Assembly: GCA_001687465.1 (NCBI GenBank)
Contig: LVLI01000873.1
Span: 1-62,646, forward strand
Reading direction: 5' to 3'
Length of the DNA: 62,646 nt
Source of the DNA: Halocafeteria seosinensis
Taxonomy: Eukaryota > Sar > Bigyra > Bicosoecida
Position numbers and translations under genes: made by a program. Below the pieces are notes generated by a model. That model made no database searches. It was not told the DNA's origin and saw nothing but the letters and a program-made list of their open reading frames with translations. The stretch's first letter is position 1, and each line of letters starts with the position of its first letter. Shown here piece after piece: positions 1-10,896 of this stretch.

Positions 1-735
1 AATTTATTTCTCTGTATTGTATTATTATTTTGTTTTGTTTTTTCTTTGCTCTGCTTAAATTCGTATGGCAGGAAGGTGTATCTCTTCACTTTAGAAATGA
101 AAAATGGACCTCATTCAATGTAAAATAATATGTGCTTTAGTTGTATCTCTCAAGATCGCTCTGCTTGTAAATACAGCCTCGTCTAGCTCATATGCTTATA
201 CCGTGTGCCGATTTTTTCGTCAGCTCACAGAGTAAAAGTCCTATCGAAAGCAAGAAAGAAGAAGTTTCCTAATGGGGAAGTTCACTCCGTGTCCGGGACC
301 CTGGATGGGCGGATTCAAGGAAATCATGGGTATACACAATACAGAATCATCAAACGCAGTTCCTTTATTTCACCGACGCACAGTGTAAACCCATTGCTCC
401 ACACATCTTCTATGTCGTGTGCGTCGGGTAGTACAATCCCTATTCGTGCAGCGTTGTTCATTGCAATTTCTTCTTTCTCAGGTTCATCGCACGATGCAGT
501 TTATGGATCCCCAAAACCGCATTGTGTGAGATGTTTAAAAAAAATGCCATTGCGTGTCAAAACGTGAACGTTGCCCAATAGCGTGTCAATTCCTGCGCTA
601 CCGGGCGTGGAGCCCGGATGTTTGGTCTACCTTTTTTGTAGTTTCCCACAAAGGGGAACCAAAGGGAAGCGATCGGACCGGATTGTCTAGGTATTACGCT
701 ACGTCTTTTCAGAGCCTTTATAGAGCATTTCAACG
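1..735. other. Intergenic left edge
   Basis: No gene was recognised with confidence before the Cox6b start. On the minus strand a 45-codon open frame (461 down to 324) begins MNNAARIGIVLPDAHDIED and looks protein-like, so the terminal part of an unidentified gene could lie here. It has no recognised family and no clear splice partners. Confidence 0.4.
324..461 (-). CDS. Possible small ORF or exon, unidentified
   Basis: A 45-codon open frame running from an ATG at 461 to a TGA at 324-326. The first 30 residues have balanced, protein-like composition (acidic DAHDIEDVW motif). The same frame is open upstream of the ATG for about ten codons (reading ..CDEPEKEEIA), which suggests an internal exon rather than a complete gene. 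I do not recognise the family. It could equally be chance coding potential in the upstream region of the Cox6b gene, so this is a weak call. Confidence 0.18.
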   Translation of the reverse strand: MNNAARIGIVLPDAHDIEDVWSNGFTLCVGEIKELRLMILYCVYP

Positions 736-1468
736 ATGGCGTCCAATAATTCAACTGACGGCTACGAAAGCCAGAAAGACCGCGTACGTGACTATGTGAC
801 TGGATTAGCCCGTCAGATGGGCATGGGCGATGAACTCGAGGAAGAAACAAGGGATGACATGGTCGATAAAGCGTATCAAGTGGACCAACGAGACAAGAAG
901 GACGCCCAAGCTCGCCTATGGAGGGACACAGACAACGATCGTCGGTTCCCGAATGTCAACCAGTCTCAGAACTGCTGGTATGTGGGAATTTGTGCTGCTC
1001 TGCCCAGTATCAGAACGGTGTTCGAATGTGACATCTCATGGTTTTGCTGCTTTTATACAGGACTGCCGTCAACGAATATCAGCTCTGTTCCAAGATTAAA
1101 GGCAACAAAAGACATCCAACTTGCTTGAAGCGAAGGAACGACTTCCTGAACTTGTGTCCGCTGGAATGGGTAAGTTCCGTGGCGCGCCTTCTCGCTCTCT
1201 GTGAAATTGGATTACATCTCATTGTCTTTGTACTGTCTTGTTGACCAGGTTGAGAGCTACCAGGACCAAATTGAAGAAGGTATGTTTAGGGAGCCACCTT
1301 GTTCGAGTGCTCATATCCCGAATCAGCCTACTGTACTATCTTTCTGTCGCGTGACCCGCAGGTACATTCATGGGAGTGGGTGATTTTCTGCACCCCGATG
1401 CTGTGGAGGAGGAAGAAGAAGAGGGAGACGACGAAGACGATAGCAGCGACTCGGAGGATGAGGAGTAG
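736..1468 (+). CDS. COX6B: Cytochrome c oxidase subunit 6b (Cox6b/Cox12)
   Basis: Four exons: 736-977, 1061-1169, 1249-1279 and 1362-1468, encoding 162 residues. Cox6b is a small intermembrane-space subunit of mitochondrial complex IV that helps bridge the oxidase dimer. The spliced protein has FPNVNQSQNCW followed by a CX9C motif (C80, C90) and a CX10C motif (C102, C113), the twin-cysteine signature of Cox6b imported by the Mia40 disulfide relay. The central domain has the family's normal size. It is preceded by an acidic, charged N-terminal extension of about 65 residues, as in plant Cox6b, and ends in an unusual run of Glu/Asp/Ser of about 25 residues. Splice phases are consistent (the Trp codon is split over intron 1). 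The gene converges with the tubby-like gene, whose stop lies 90 bp beyond. Confidence 0.93.
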
Positions 1469-1557
1469 AGTTTGCTTGGTTTAGCTGGGGTTGAGATAGT
1501 TTGAAAAATATACGCAGCACTAGCACTGTCTTTGCCTTATTTCTATTTTCTCTCATG

Positions 1558-3589
1558 TTAATCGCATGCAAGTTTATAGTCGAAAGACGATACGCAAATT
1601 CCAAACGCTTGCAGGGGTGATAGCGGCCATCTGACGTCCATCGTAAACAGATCCTGATAATGCAGAGATAGACAATTGTTCGAGTTTCGTCAACGTGTCA
1701 TTAGAGAAAAGGAGAGACAGACAACCCACCTTGGCGGTTCGACCGAACTGAAGAATCACTCTGTCATGATCTTCCGGTGTTACCAGCTGGAAGTTCTTGA
1801 CGGATGCCATAGTAACGCGACCGCTAAAGTTGAGCACATATGCACCGACATCTGCCCCATGATAGTCGCAAAAAAACGCATATTGGCGAATACAAACGTC
1901 ACTAATGATAGTAAAAGCTTACATTCATTCCATTTCGGTGGCTTATTCACCATTACGACCATGTCCTGAATATGACCATCTTTAAATAAATCAGCCATGG
2001 ATTCGTCATGTTCTCCCGGTCTGCAAGAAAGATATACAAAAAATACAAGTACCAGTAGCGTCAGTGAAGGTGAACTCCGTGCGGATGACACTAAAGGCGT
2101 ACTTAAACGGCACACGTTCATTGTTTCCAGGATCCACAACGGGGACAGCGGCTTTCATTTTTCTGGGACCCTTGGTCGAGAATAGATGGGAGGCATAGGT
2201 GACGACACCTAGCTCTTCTCGCACCTCTTCCGGATTTGAAGCCTTAGAAGGGTTTTGACCGTCATCGTAAACAATAAATTCGGTTCCCATAAGGTTGGAT
2301 CGTACCTGAATACCGATGCTAATAAAATTTTGAAAACAGCGATGCACGTCCCATGTACAAACTTACTTTCCCAAGAAAGTTCGGGCTATCTCGACTCATA
2401 TCTCCTTTATCCATAGACATCAAGTAGTTACTCGTTTTCTGTTTCGATCTCTTCTTTGCTGCAAGGAGAAATCGGTCATCATTCTGCGTTTGAAATAAAC
2501 GCCGTTTAAGTACGAGGAGGATATAGCTGGTCAACTTTGCTTTGTGAATAACGAACCTTCATGTAAAGATAGTATTCCGGATACATCCATTTTAACCCAG
2601 TCTTCTTCCGTTCAATATAGCACTGAACCACGCCAGCATCAATGGGTAGTGGTTTGGTGAGGAAACTTCTCATATCAGAGAAATCGAAGGGGTAATCAGG
2701 TACAACAGATTGCGTCGACTCGCTGGCATCACCTCTAGGCTGAATCGGTTGTTCGCCTTCCTTGTTAGCAGTATTCGACGACTGTCGACCAGTGTCCTGC
2801 GAGCGACTACCACGCGCACCAGAGGATGCTCCGTGAGTGGAGACGGATTCTGGGTTGGGGTCGTATGTGCTCTGAATATTCCGCTCATTCATAGCGCGCA
2901 CTGTTGGGCTGCTAGCTTGCTTTGGTTCCGGCCTACTGCTCTTACGAGACGCACGGTTTCGAAGGACATCTTCCACAGAAGGGGTTTCTGTCGACTGTGG
3001 TTCTTCTTCCTGCTTGGCGGGGGCCAACGAGGAACCGCCGCCTGAGCCAGCTGAGTTTTTCACGGGCGAACTAGGACCAGCTTGGCCTCCAGGACGCTGC
3101 TGCGGTGCTGAATATTGTGGAACAGTTCGGCCTCGCCCACCTCCGTAAGCTGAGCCTGCTTGTGCGTCCAGCGAGCTGTGTGGCTTAACGACACCTGCAG
3201 AGCCCAATCGGATGTACATACAACTAAATCTTTGCTAGAGCATGAAATCAGTCCCTGATACGCACCTCCAGCCATTCGATTACGGGTCTTATTCTTTTGT
3301 AGTTCGCGCTGGCGTTCGAGCATTTCCTGGCGAGAGCTCCCTCCGCCACCTCTAGCGCTCCCAGGAATGGTAGTTGAGCCAGCGGGGGCATCGTTGGTTT
3401 CCTCCTCCGCTTCTAAGATGTCTATATGAGGTCTCCCTGCATTAGGAGCAATATTAACGTGGTACTCAGTGTGAGACCGCCTTGAGCAGGTTTTCTGCTC
3501 CTCGAGACAGGGACCGTACCTCCTGTGGACGATGGCACTCGCCCATGTCGACTGTACGAGTTTCTACTGTAGGCCGACGTGGAAGCCAT
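1558..3589 (-). CDS. Tubby-like protein (TULP)
   Basis: Eight exons on the minus strand: 3589-3520, 3436-3266, 3194-2557, 2483-2367, 2305-2103, 2020-1923, 1851-1730 and 1653-1558, giving 504 residues. The C-terminal half is a tubby domain, a beta-barrel around a central helix that binds plasma-membrane phosphoinositides. Diagnostic stretches are [67 protein letters not shown] and the terminal block [18 protein letters not shown], which in the family sits at the C-terminus. The N-terminal 250 residues are low complexity, rich in Gly, Ser, Pro and Gln, with a short conserved-looking [12 protein letters not shown] segment. No F-box, as found in plant TULPs, is visible. The start at 3589 gives a clean frame through intron 1. 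Its promoter is shared with divergent BOP1, 442 bp away. Confidence 0.93.
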
Positions 3590-4031
3590 AGTCGACTAGT
3601 AACCAAGTTAACCTCGCGTTGACGCCACAATGGACGAGTATCCGGATTAAACGGCAGAACCAGGGGAGTGGAGATCTGCAAGCGAATCTTTCAAGTGCCA
3701 CAAATTCTGCCACTTCAACATTTACAGAGCCTAGCTCGTACGACAGAACGTCTGGCTCGTGTTATTCTTCCACCATACTGCGGAAACGACACTATATGAG
3801 CTACAGTATAGGGCATGGCCCCCCTCCCCCTTGTCGCGACATGCGAGTGCGAGTTCAAACGTCGCCATAAAGATTGTCTTGTTGAAGTTGAGGATGAGAC
3901 AGTGACACCAATGGTGGGCCCATACAAGGCCATTATAGCCTGTGATGCAACTGATTTGAGTGGTTCAGTCTCGACAGGTAGTGATTGGACCCAGTGGTCG
4001 TGGTGGCGACTCGAACTGAGACTCTGATACA
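3590..4031. promoter_or_regulatory. Divergent promoter region, tubby-like / BOP1
   Basis: A 442-bp interval separates the start codons of two head-to-head genes. It must hold the 5' UTRs and both promoters. I see no clear TATA box or repeat; assignment as a bidirectional promoter is inferred from gene orientation only. Confidence 0.5.
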
Positions 4032-7000
4032 ATGGGAAAGAAAGCGGCAGGGAAATCGTCCTCTCCGGCTTCGACAGCTCAGCACAAAACATCCTCTACA
4101 AAGGGCCGTCCCAAGCCCCATACAGCGAAAGACCATGTCGCTTTACAGCGTCAGACCAATGGAACTGCCGAGGGACGAAAAGGCGACAAGCGCACGCGAC
4201 GAGGTGAGAAACAGTCGTCGGATGAGGAGGACTTTTTGCGCAAGGGCGAAGGATTATTAGACGCAGATGAAGAGGAGGAATTTGGTTCGCGTAGTTCCGG
4301 GCAAGACGAGAGTGGAGAGGAAGGCGGTAGTAATCCGAACCATGACGAGGAGCAGGAATCGGGTGCCTCTGAAAGTGATGAAGATAACAACCTTGCCAAA
4401 GAGTTGGGGGGATATGAAAGCGATGATACCGATACTGTGCCAGATTTAGTCAATAGTTCGTCGGATGATGACGCGGATGAAGAAGGAGGGGAGGAGGAGG
4501 AACAGGAAGATTCGGATTCCTCTCTCGACGAAGAGGAAGAACGGGAACTCAAGAGTGGCACGGCAACCTCGCGTGCTAATGGTAACCAGGAACAACATCA
4601 TAGGAGTGAGCAAACCTCTTCTGAGCCAATAGTAGCTTACGGTCATGAAGGTGAAGGATACACTCGGACGCAAATGGAAGAGCATGTTGACAATCTTTCC
4701 AGTGATGACGAAGCTCCCGTGAATACTATCAAGAACGTGCCGAAGGAATGGTACAATGACTATGATCACATCGGCTACGACTTGGAAGGACAGCAGATAA
4801 CGAAAAAGGGCGGTCAAGATAGAATAAGCCATTTCTTGAAGTTGCAGGAAGACCCCAGTCATAAATGGACGGTTTATGACTCGGAAAATGATGAAGAAAT
4901 CACGCTTTCGAAACGTGACGTCCAAATCATCCGCCGCATGCAATCGGGTAATTACGGCCACCCAGGATTTAACGCTTATCCTGAGTACATTGATTATAAT
5001 ACTGGTACGTATCTTGCGGCTTGTCATGTTGCTGTTGATTAAGGACTCTCATACCGTTTGTAGTGGTTCAGGTGACCCTGAAATTCACCCGCTAAGTGAT
5101 CACCCTGAGCCTAAACGGCGTTTTGTACCATCGAAATGGGAACTAAGAAAGGTACGCTTGAAATTAAGGCGTATGGCTCTGCGAGTTCGAATATGAAATT
5201 GTGGTATCGTATTACGTATCATCGCAGGTGAATCGCATTGCCAAGCTAATTAAGGAAGGGAAATGGAAGAAGCAAGAGACCACGAAGAAGGAACCGGAAG
5301 TATACCTAATGTGGGGGGATGACGACAACGTTATCTCCGGTTCTGGTTCAAAGTAAGAAGTTTTGTGTTTGAATTACGCTGTACACTTCTCCAACCACTC
5401 CTTTCTGTTGTAATTCTACTCCCAGGAAGGGGCCGCCACACATTCCGGCACCGAAGCAGCGGCTTCCTGGCCACGCTGCGAGCTACAATCCTCCCAGTGA
5501 ATACCTATTTACACAAGAGGAGAAGGAAATGTGGGAGAAAACTGCTATCGATCGACGGCCTCTGGATTTCATTCCTCAGAAACACAGTGCTCTGCGACAT
5601 GTAGGGGTGTATCAGCCCTTAATTCAAGAACGGTTCCAACGGTGTCTCGACTTATATTTGTGCCCCCGGACTGAAAAGAAGAAATTGAATGTAACACCTG
5701 ACCAGCTTCTGCCGAAACTTCCTGACCCCTCCGAATTAAGGCCGTTCCCAACGGCAGTAGCGCTCAGGTTCGACGGCCATAAGGGTCGAGTCAGGAGCTT
5801 GTCTATATCACCGGATGGCCAATGGCTCGTATCCGCTGGGGACGACAAGACTGTGCGACTGTGGGAAGTAGAGACGGCCAGGCAAATAACCTTGTGGAGG
5901 CTAGAGCGGATACCTCATTTTGTCTCCTGGAATCCAAATCCGGAACTCCACGTTGTTGCAGTGGCCACCGGCAAGAAAATTGTCATTATTAACACTGGTA
6001 CAGCGCGTTCTGCAGAGCACGTGGAAAAGACGTTTAATTTGCTGAAGGGAAACCGCGCTGATGACAAACAGTCGGCGGAGGTTGTGACGTTAGAGGACGA
6101 CGCAACTTTGGATGAAGAGGAGGAGCCTGACGAAGAAGAATTGGAAAACACAGTTAGAGACGCCACAGAGGATTATAGTAACGGTCTCGATGGAAAGAAA
6201 AATACGTCAAAATGGGTTGAACACAAAATCGACTCACCTAGTTCTTTGAAGGGGATCAAGAGAAGTGGCGTAAAAATTGAGATTACTGTACATGCACACG
6301 TCAGGAGACTTGCATGGCATCGGAAGGGTGATTATATTGCTTCCGTGGCCCCACAAGCGCAGTCCGGTCCAATCATTATTCATCAAGTCTCGCGAAGGGT
6401 AAGCCAAAATCCGTTCGGCAAAAACAAAGGACAGGTACAACACGTGGCATTCCATCCGCTAAAACCGATTTTCTTCGTAGCCACCCAGGTGCGTTCTTCA
6501 TGAATTTGGCGTCGTTATGCATCCCTTCCTCTTAATTATTGCTTTGTGTCGTTTACAGAGAGCTATTAGAATGTACGATCTACTGGAACAGAAGCTCGTG
6601 CAAAAGTTGGAATCCACCGTGAAGTGGATCTCAACACTGGACATTCATCCGAATGGGAACCACGTCTTGGCTGGGTCATTTGACCGAAGGCTGGTGTGGT
6701 TTGATACAGAGATGTCGTCGAAGCCATTCCGCACTTTGAAGTACAATAAGGAGGCCGTAAGAAGCGCCAGCTATCACCCGAAGTACCCGCTTATGGCTTC
6801 AGCCAGCGATGATGGAAACGTTCATGTTTTCCATGCCAAAGTCTATGACGACTTCATACAGGTACGTGCATCGAACCATAGTCCATGAAGGGGTTGTGAA
6901 TAGTCGACGACACCGGTGGTACGTCTCACGCAGAATCCTCTTGTAGTCCCAGTAAAAATACTGAAAGCTCATGAAATCACCAAAGATGATTTAGGGTGCC

Positions 7001-7086
7001 TCGACTGCATTTGGCACCCGACACAACCGTGGTTATTTACGTCCGGTGCTGATCGCAGCATCAAACTTTACCATAACATTCCTTAA
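4032..7086 (+). CDS. BOP1: Ribosome biogenesis protein BOP1/Erb1
   Basis: Six exons: 4032-5004, 5072-5151, 5228-5352, 5426-6488, 6559-6861 and 6934-7086, encoding 898 residues. BOP1 (yeast Erb1) joins Pes1 and WDR12 in the nucleolar PeBoW complex, needed for ITS2 processing and 60S subunit maturation. After a basic start and a long Asp/Glu/Ser-rich segment (roughly residues 60-190), the conserved BOP1 N-terminal domain follows, with [36 protein letters not shown] and the [19 protein letters not shown] block. The C-terminal part carries WD40 repeats, for example [18 protein letters not shown], then an acidic insert, and ends [14 protein letters not shown]. Length is close to fungal and plant homologues. 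All exon phases agree. The last exon follows a CAG at 6931-6933. Confidence 0.95.
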
Positions 7087-7686
7087 GCTGTATGCTGACA
7101 CGCGCTTTTGCGGGACCAGAATTGAGCGGAATGTTTTGGTTGGTTGTTGAGTGGGACACACGGCTGGCTCAAAAGCTTAGCAATTATGCTATGTGTCAAC
7201 TAAGTTGCAATGTACCGTATCCAGACTCGGAAGATTCCAGAGTTGTTCGAGCGTGCTTGGGGCCAAGGATTGTACCGCTGCTAGTTTTATGTACCGGTGT
7301 GATAGAGCCGTTGAAAATACAAGACAGACATCCTGCTAAACGCTACTTTTCTTGTCTAGTCTATGACTACGTTTCGAGCAAGTGTACGCGACTCGTTAAC
7401 TCGCTTCCTCCTTATTGTCATGAACTCGGGCTCCGAGCGTCATTGACTCGCCGGTCATATACTTAGTTTCACTAGTTGCGACGAATTACCTACTTCAGAA
7501 TTAATGCGCTATGTTCCAACAAATTGATTGGACTCTTCACAGTCGAGTTCACAAAACCTACCAGGATATTCAGTTCTGCGACTCGGGGAGAAATAGGGTA
7601 TTCTGCTTCAACGAATTGGATAGGTGTTCCTCGAAATTGGAAAGTTTCCCTTCGTCCACCTCATCATTCATTCATTCTTTACGACA
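7087..7686. other. Intergenic, no gene recognised
   Basis: Between the BOP1 stop and the ankyrin gene there are several open frames of 70-125 codons on the plus strand, but none resembles a known protein and their composition is that of random frames. The interval probably holds the BOP1 3' UTR and the ankyrin gene promoter. Confidence 0.5.
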
Positions 7687-9028
7687 ATGCCGCGTGTGTA
7701 CAGTAACTATGGTAAATGCGGTTTTCGGCCGTCCAGTGTAGATTGTCGAATAATCAAGAGAGCCTGCAAGAACGGCCAACTTGACGACCGGTCGAGGACT
7801 GTGTTGGATCGTTTCATGAACGCTCCCGGAGGCATTAATGGATTCGACATACAAGTGCGTGGGTGTCCATATGTCTTGTGACAGCTGTATTTCCTCCATT
7901 GGTGCATAATCCAACTCATTGCAGCACGGGGCAACACCGCTTCACATCGCAGCGAATGTTGGTGCTGCGAACGTCCTCTGCGACTTGATTGAACACTACA
8001 ACGCGGAGGTTAACGCGAAGGATGATGTAAGTTTCGAATCGAATGTTTACTACCACATCTAACTCGTATTGGCATTGTACTGAATGATTCCGGTTGCTGC
8101 AGGATGAATGGACGCCACTGCACTATGCAGTATACAGCGGAATGTTTGAAATTGTGTACTTGCTGGTCAACGATTACCAGGCCAACCGGCAGTCGACCAA
8201 TACAGTATGTCATGTCACAGCACAATCGCTGGATTTTAGCACCCTCCACTGTAAAGTCATGCTTCGCAGCTGGGGAACACACCGTCGGACTTGCTTGATG
8301 ATACAACACACGAGGACGCTGAGCAAATTCGTCTGTTTCTTCTGTACGGGGAAGAACCCCCCTCGAGTGCTTCTCGGTCAGTAACTAGTTTGATGCTCCC
8401 TCGAGAATGCTCAGGAGATTCGTGGGATAGTGATTTACCGACTTCAAAGTCGAGAACTTCCTTCGAACTTCCTGTACCGGAGGATCGGCCTGAATCAGTC
8501 TCGTCGGCATCAGCTGCTTCAATAGATCCAGCTGCCAGCTTCTGTGGCTCTGTGGGCACTGGAACAAGCAATCCTCCGGAGAAACATGACGGCCTCCTCA
8601 TTTCAGGCTCTGCAGCCTCGTCCTACTCAGGATCTGTGGGCAGGAGAAACAAGAAAACTTATCGAGCTACAAGTCACCATTCTACTCAGCGTCCAACACG
8701 TTCTCGTATGTCAGGAATTGTAAAGGAATTCAAGCAAGCACGTGCAGCAGTTAGTCAGCTCGTAGATTACTATAATCAGTGCGAGCAACCCATCAAAGAA
8801 GGTGACAAAAGCGAAGAAGACGAAACCGACAGTGATGATGACGGTACAAGTAGCAGTGGTAATGGGCAGAGCCATGCAAGTGACTCCGAGGACGAAGACT
8901 CAGATTCCACAAATGAAGCCAGCGACACAGATGATGAAGCAAGCGAGAAGGACGCCATGCAGCATAAACTAATAAGCTCGATTCCTTCCCTGTTGTCCAG
9001 GAGCCCCCATCAACCTACAAACGCGTAA
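7687..9028 (+). CDS. Ankyrin-repeat protein with acidic C-terminus
   Basis: Four exons: 7687-7854, 7925-8026, 8103-8204 and 8270-9028, encoding 376 residues, all introns in phase 0. Exons 2, 3 and 4 each start with an ankyrin repeat signature (HGATPLHIAANVGAANVLCD, DEWTPLHYAVYSGMFEIVYL, LGNTPSDLLDD), so intron positions match repeat boundaries. Residues from about 57 to 160 therefore form a short ankyrin stack, a generic protein-binding scaffold. The C-terminal 220 residues are low complexity, Ser-rich then strongly acidic (Asp/Glu/Ser runs around 8810-8950). A more upstream in-frame ATG at 7624 exists, but the 7687 start avoids a hydrophobic leader of doubtful value. Function and partner are unknown. 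Confidence 0.75.
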
Positions 9029-10207
9029 GATTCAGAAGATTCCTCATTCCTTATTCGTGAAGAAACGTTATTGGAATGGCCTAAAGGTACAACACGTTCC
9101 CGGATAGATGCATGTAGTGCAGTAAGTGTGCTGGCATAGTCTGTGCCATCGGTGTCACCAGTAGTGTGTATTATTTATGGCCTACCGGCTAAGTGGGAAT
9201 GTAGTTGTAGTTCATGCTATTCCAATCTTAAGAGTCAAGGCCAACGGAAAGTATACAAGTAGTAGTGTGTATTATTTATGGCCTACCGGCTAAATGGAAG
9301 TGTAGTTGGGGGATCTTCACGCCGTCGAGTATACAACCTCTGGACCTGGCCGACCATGCGGAAGCTGCAGCATGTATGCAACAATGCCTTGGAAAATTCT
9401 TGTGCTTCCCTCAGTGGCGGTAGTCCGTCGTTTAAACAGAATCTGCACTCCCTAACTAGATTATGCATTTAAGTTTCCATTCTTGGGAAGTTGGTTAAAA
9501 TCTACCCCTGACAAAGACATTCCCTGGTAAACGCTCACAATAAATGAGAAGGCATTCACGTATGCCAGGAGTCAGCAAAAGGAAATGTAGCGTGCGGAAT
9601 TTCGTTTGCGGGGCGAATGCTGAACATGTTCATTGATATTTTATTCTACTTTCCAAACAAAGCACTGTTTCAATTGCCTACCTGCATTGCCTGGTAAACT
9701 GTTCGTCCATACGGACCCCGTTTGCACCGTAGTAGACCCTAAACGGGTAATAGGAGTATCCATACACCTCAATACGCGTTTGCTATGTCCTGTTCATTAC
9801 AGTAGTAAACCGCTCGGACCCACATAGAATTTCTCCCTCCTTTATTTATTTATCCTTCATTCGGTTACAAGTTTAAAGAAGTTTACTCCTGCACTTAGTG
9901 TACCAAAATGAACTTGAAGGTTAATCGAGCACTTCTTATTCCTTAAGTATTACCTCCCCTATCCGTCAGAAACACAACCTGAAGTAACCGCTTCCAAATT
10001 CTTTTCATGCAATGGTCCTTCGCACGTTTGTGGGCACGCATCCGTTTTACACTTCCTCGGTTGAACTTCTGTAGCATTCTGGAGGTTGAAGAAGGATTAA
10101 GGCAGAGCACCAGGACCACTTGGTGTTGATTTCTCGGTCATTCGTTGCATACTAATCATTGCCAACACTGTTATACGCTTGTATTCTACTCGTTGGAAGG
10201 GGGGAAT
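9029..10207. other. Intergenic, holds a tandem-spaced repeat
   Basis: About 1.2 kb without a recognisable gene. Apart from a pair of 47-bp direct repeats near its start (described separately), I see only short random frames and AT-rich tracts. It contains the ankyrin gene 3' region and the promoter of selenoprotein K. Confidence 0.5.
9161..9308. repeat. Pair of 47-bp direct repeats, 101 bp apart
   Basis: The sequence at 9161-9207 recurs at 9262-9308 with 3 mismatches in 47 positions; both contain GTGTATTATTTATGGCCTAC. The copies lie in the intergenic region downstream of the ankyrin gene. The 54-bp spacer is unrelated. This looks like a local segmental duplication; I cannot tell whether more copies exist elsewhere in the genome. 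Confidence 0.85.
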
Positions 10208-10681
10208 ATGGTGTATATACGGGAAGGTGCGTGAAACAGGGTCTTTCTCGCCCTCAATGGCCGACTGGGAACGCATTGAGTGGCGCTCTTTTGCAGGTTC
10301 TGTGCAGCCGAGGCGGTCAGCTGGTCGATGGTGCAGCTGCGATGCTGTGCGAGACTCTTTCTGGGGTCTGGTAAACTTTGTAGGATTATTTTTCTCAACG
10401 ATATTTAGCGTAAGTGAGAAGGGGAACAGAATGTTCCACCGCCAAGTGCGTTCAACGCGTGCACATTGTCTATTATGTGCCTACAGGATATAAATGATTC
10501 AACGTCAAACTCGAGAGTGGCTCAATTAGGCTCACAAGGAGCAGTGAAAGTGACGGGAAGAGGAAAAAAATTAGGAGGAAACGATCAACAAAGCCGATTC
10601 CGTGGCTCTGGAGGTGGCGGCGGATCGAATGTTAGAGGCATGGGCGATGTAAAGCCAGCCGGCGGAGGCGGCTGAGGTTAA
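10208..10681 (+). CDS. SELENOK: Selenoprotein K (UGA-encoded selenocysteine)
   Basis: Three exons: 10208-10226 (19 nt), 10297-10409 and 10487-10681, encoding 108 residues. SelK is a single-pass ER membrane protein that recruits p97/VCP and partners for ER-associated degradation and protein palmitoylation in animals. The protein starts MVYIREGG, matching the SelK start MVYI, then has the membrane segment DSFWGLVNFVGLFFSTIF and a Gly/Arg-rich cytosolic tail with NVRGMGD. The tail ends PAGGGG, then UGA at 10673-10675, one Gly codon and TAA at 10679-10681. Animal SelK ends with Gly-Gly-Sec-Gly-Arg, so the UGA sits exactly where selenocysteine is expected, and a SECIS element follows in the 3' UTR. 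The membrane helix and NVRG motif resemble plant SelK-like glycine-rich proteins, which have Cys instead. Reading UGA as stop would lose only two residues, but one is the catalytic one. Confidence 0.9.
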
Positions 10682-10683
10682 GC

Positions 10684-10698
10684 GGACAGTCCTCTGTT

Positions 10699-10743
<45 letters not shown>

Positions 10744-10821
10744 GAAAACTTATTTGTATGGCAGAAGGAGAACTCTATAGGAGCTTGAATTTCCTATGGT
10801 TGAGAGTAAACAAGACTGTCC
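10684..10821 (+). promoter_or_regulatory. Long-range hairpin 8 nt after the Sec UGA (SRE-like)
   Basis: Arms GGACAGTC (10684-10691) plus GTTTACTCTC (10696-10705) pair with GAGAGTAAAC (10802-10811) and GACTGTCC (10814-10821). This gives 8 and 10 perfect base pairs separated by a small 4/2 internal loop. The stem starts 8 nt after the Sec codon and 2 nt after the TAA. Selenocysteine redefinition elements are stem-loops just 3' of a Sec UGA that stimulate recoding. The position fits, although the loop here (96 nt, containing a CT tract) is far larger than known examples. The pairing is seen; the role is inferred. Confidence 0.5.
10701..10740 (+). repeat. (CT)20 microsatellite
   Basis: Forty bases of uninterrupted CT dinucleotide in the 3' UTR of selenoprotein K. 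It begins inside the 5' arm of the hairpin described above and occupies much of its loop. Pyrimidine tracts of this kind are length-variable and can bind PTB-type proteins. Confidence 0.97.
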
Positions 10822-10896
10822 CGGATAATCAGTGATTACCTGGTTGCTTTGTAACACGTATGGACGCAATGAAGCTTCCAGGATATTTTCTCTGTG

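Noticed and set aside
2021-2061. A 41-nt intron in the tubby-like gene
   Set aside because: The donor AA|GTACGC at 2102 gives an 82-nt intron and restores the conserved VPFK-PGEHDE reading; the nearer donors break the frame.
4151-4561. Ser-rich minus-strand open frame of 136 codons
   Set aside because: It is the antisense shadow of the acidic, GA-rich region of BOP1 exon 1.
10159-10374. 71-codon frame beginning upstream of SelK
   Set aside because: It shares only the first exon's frame by chance; splicing at 10227/10296 gives the SelK protein with exact family fit.
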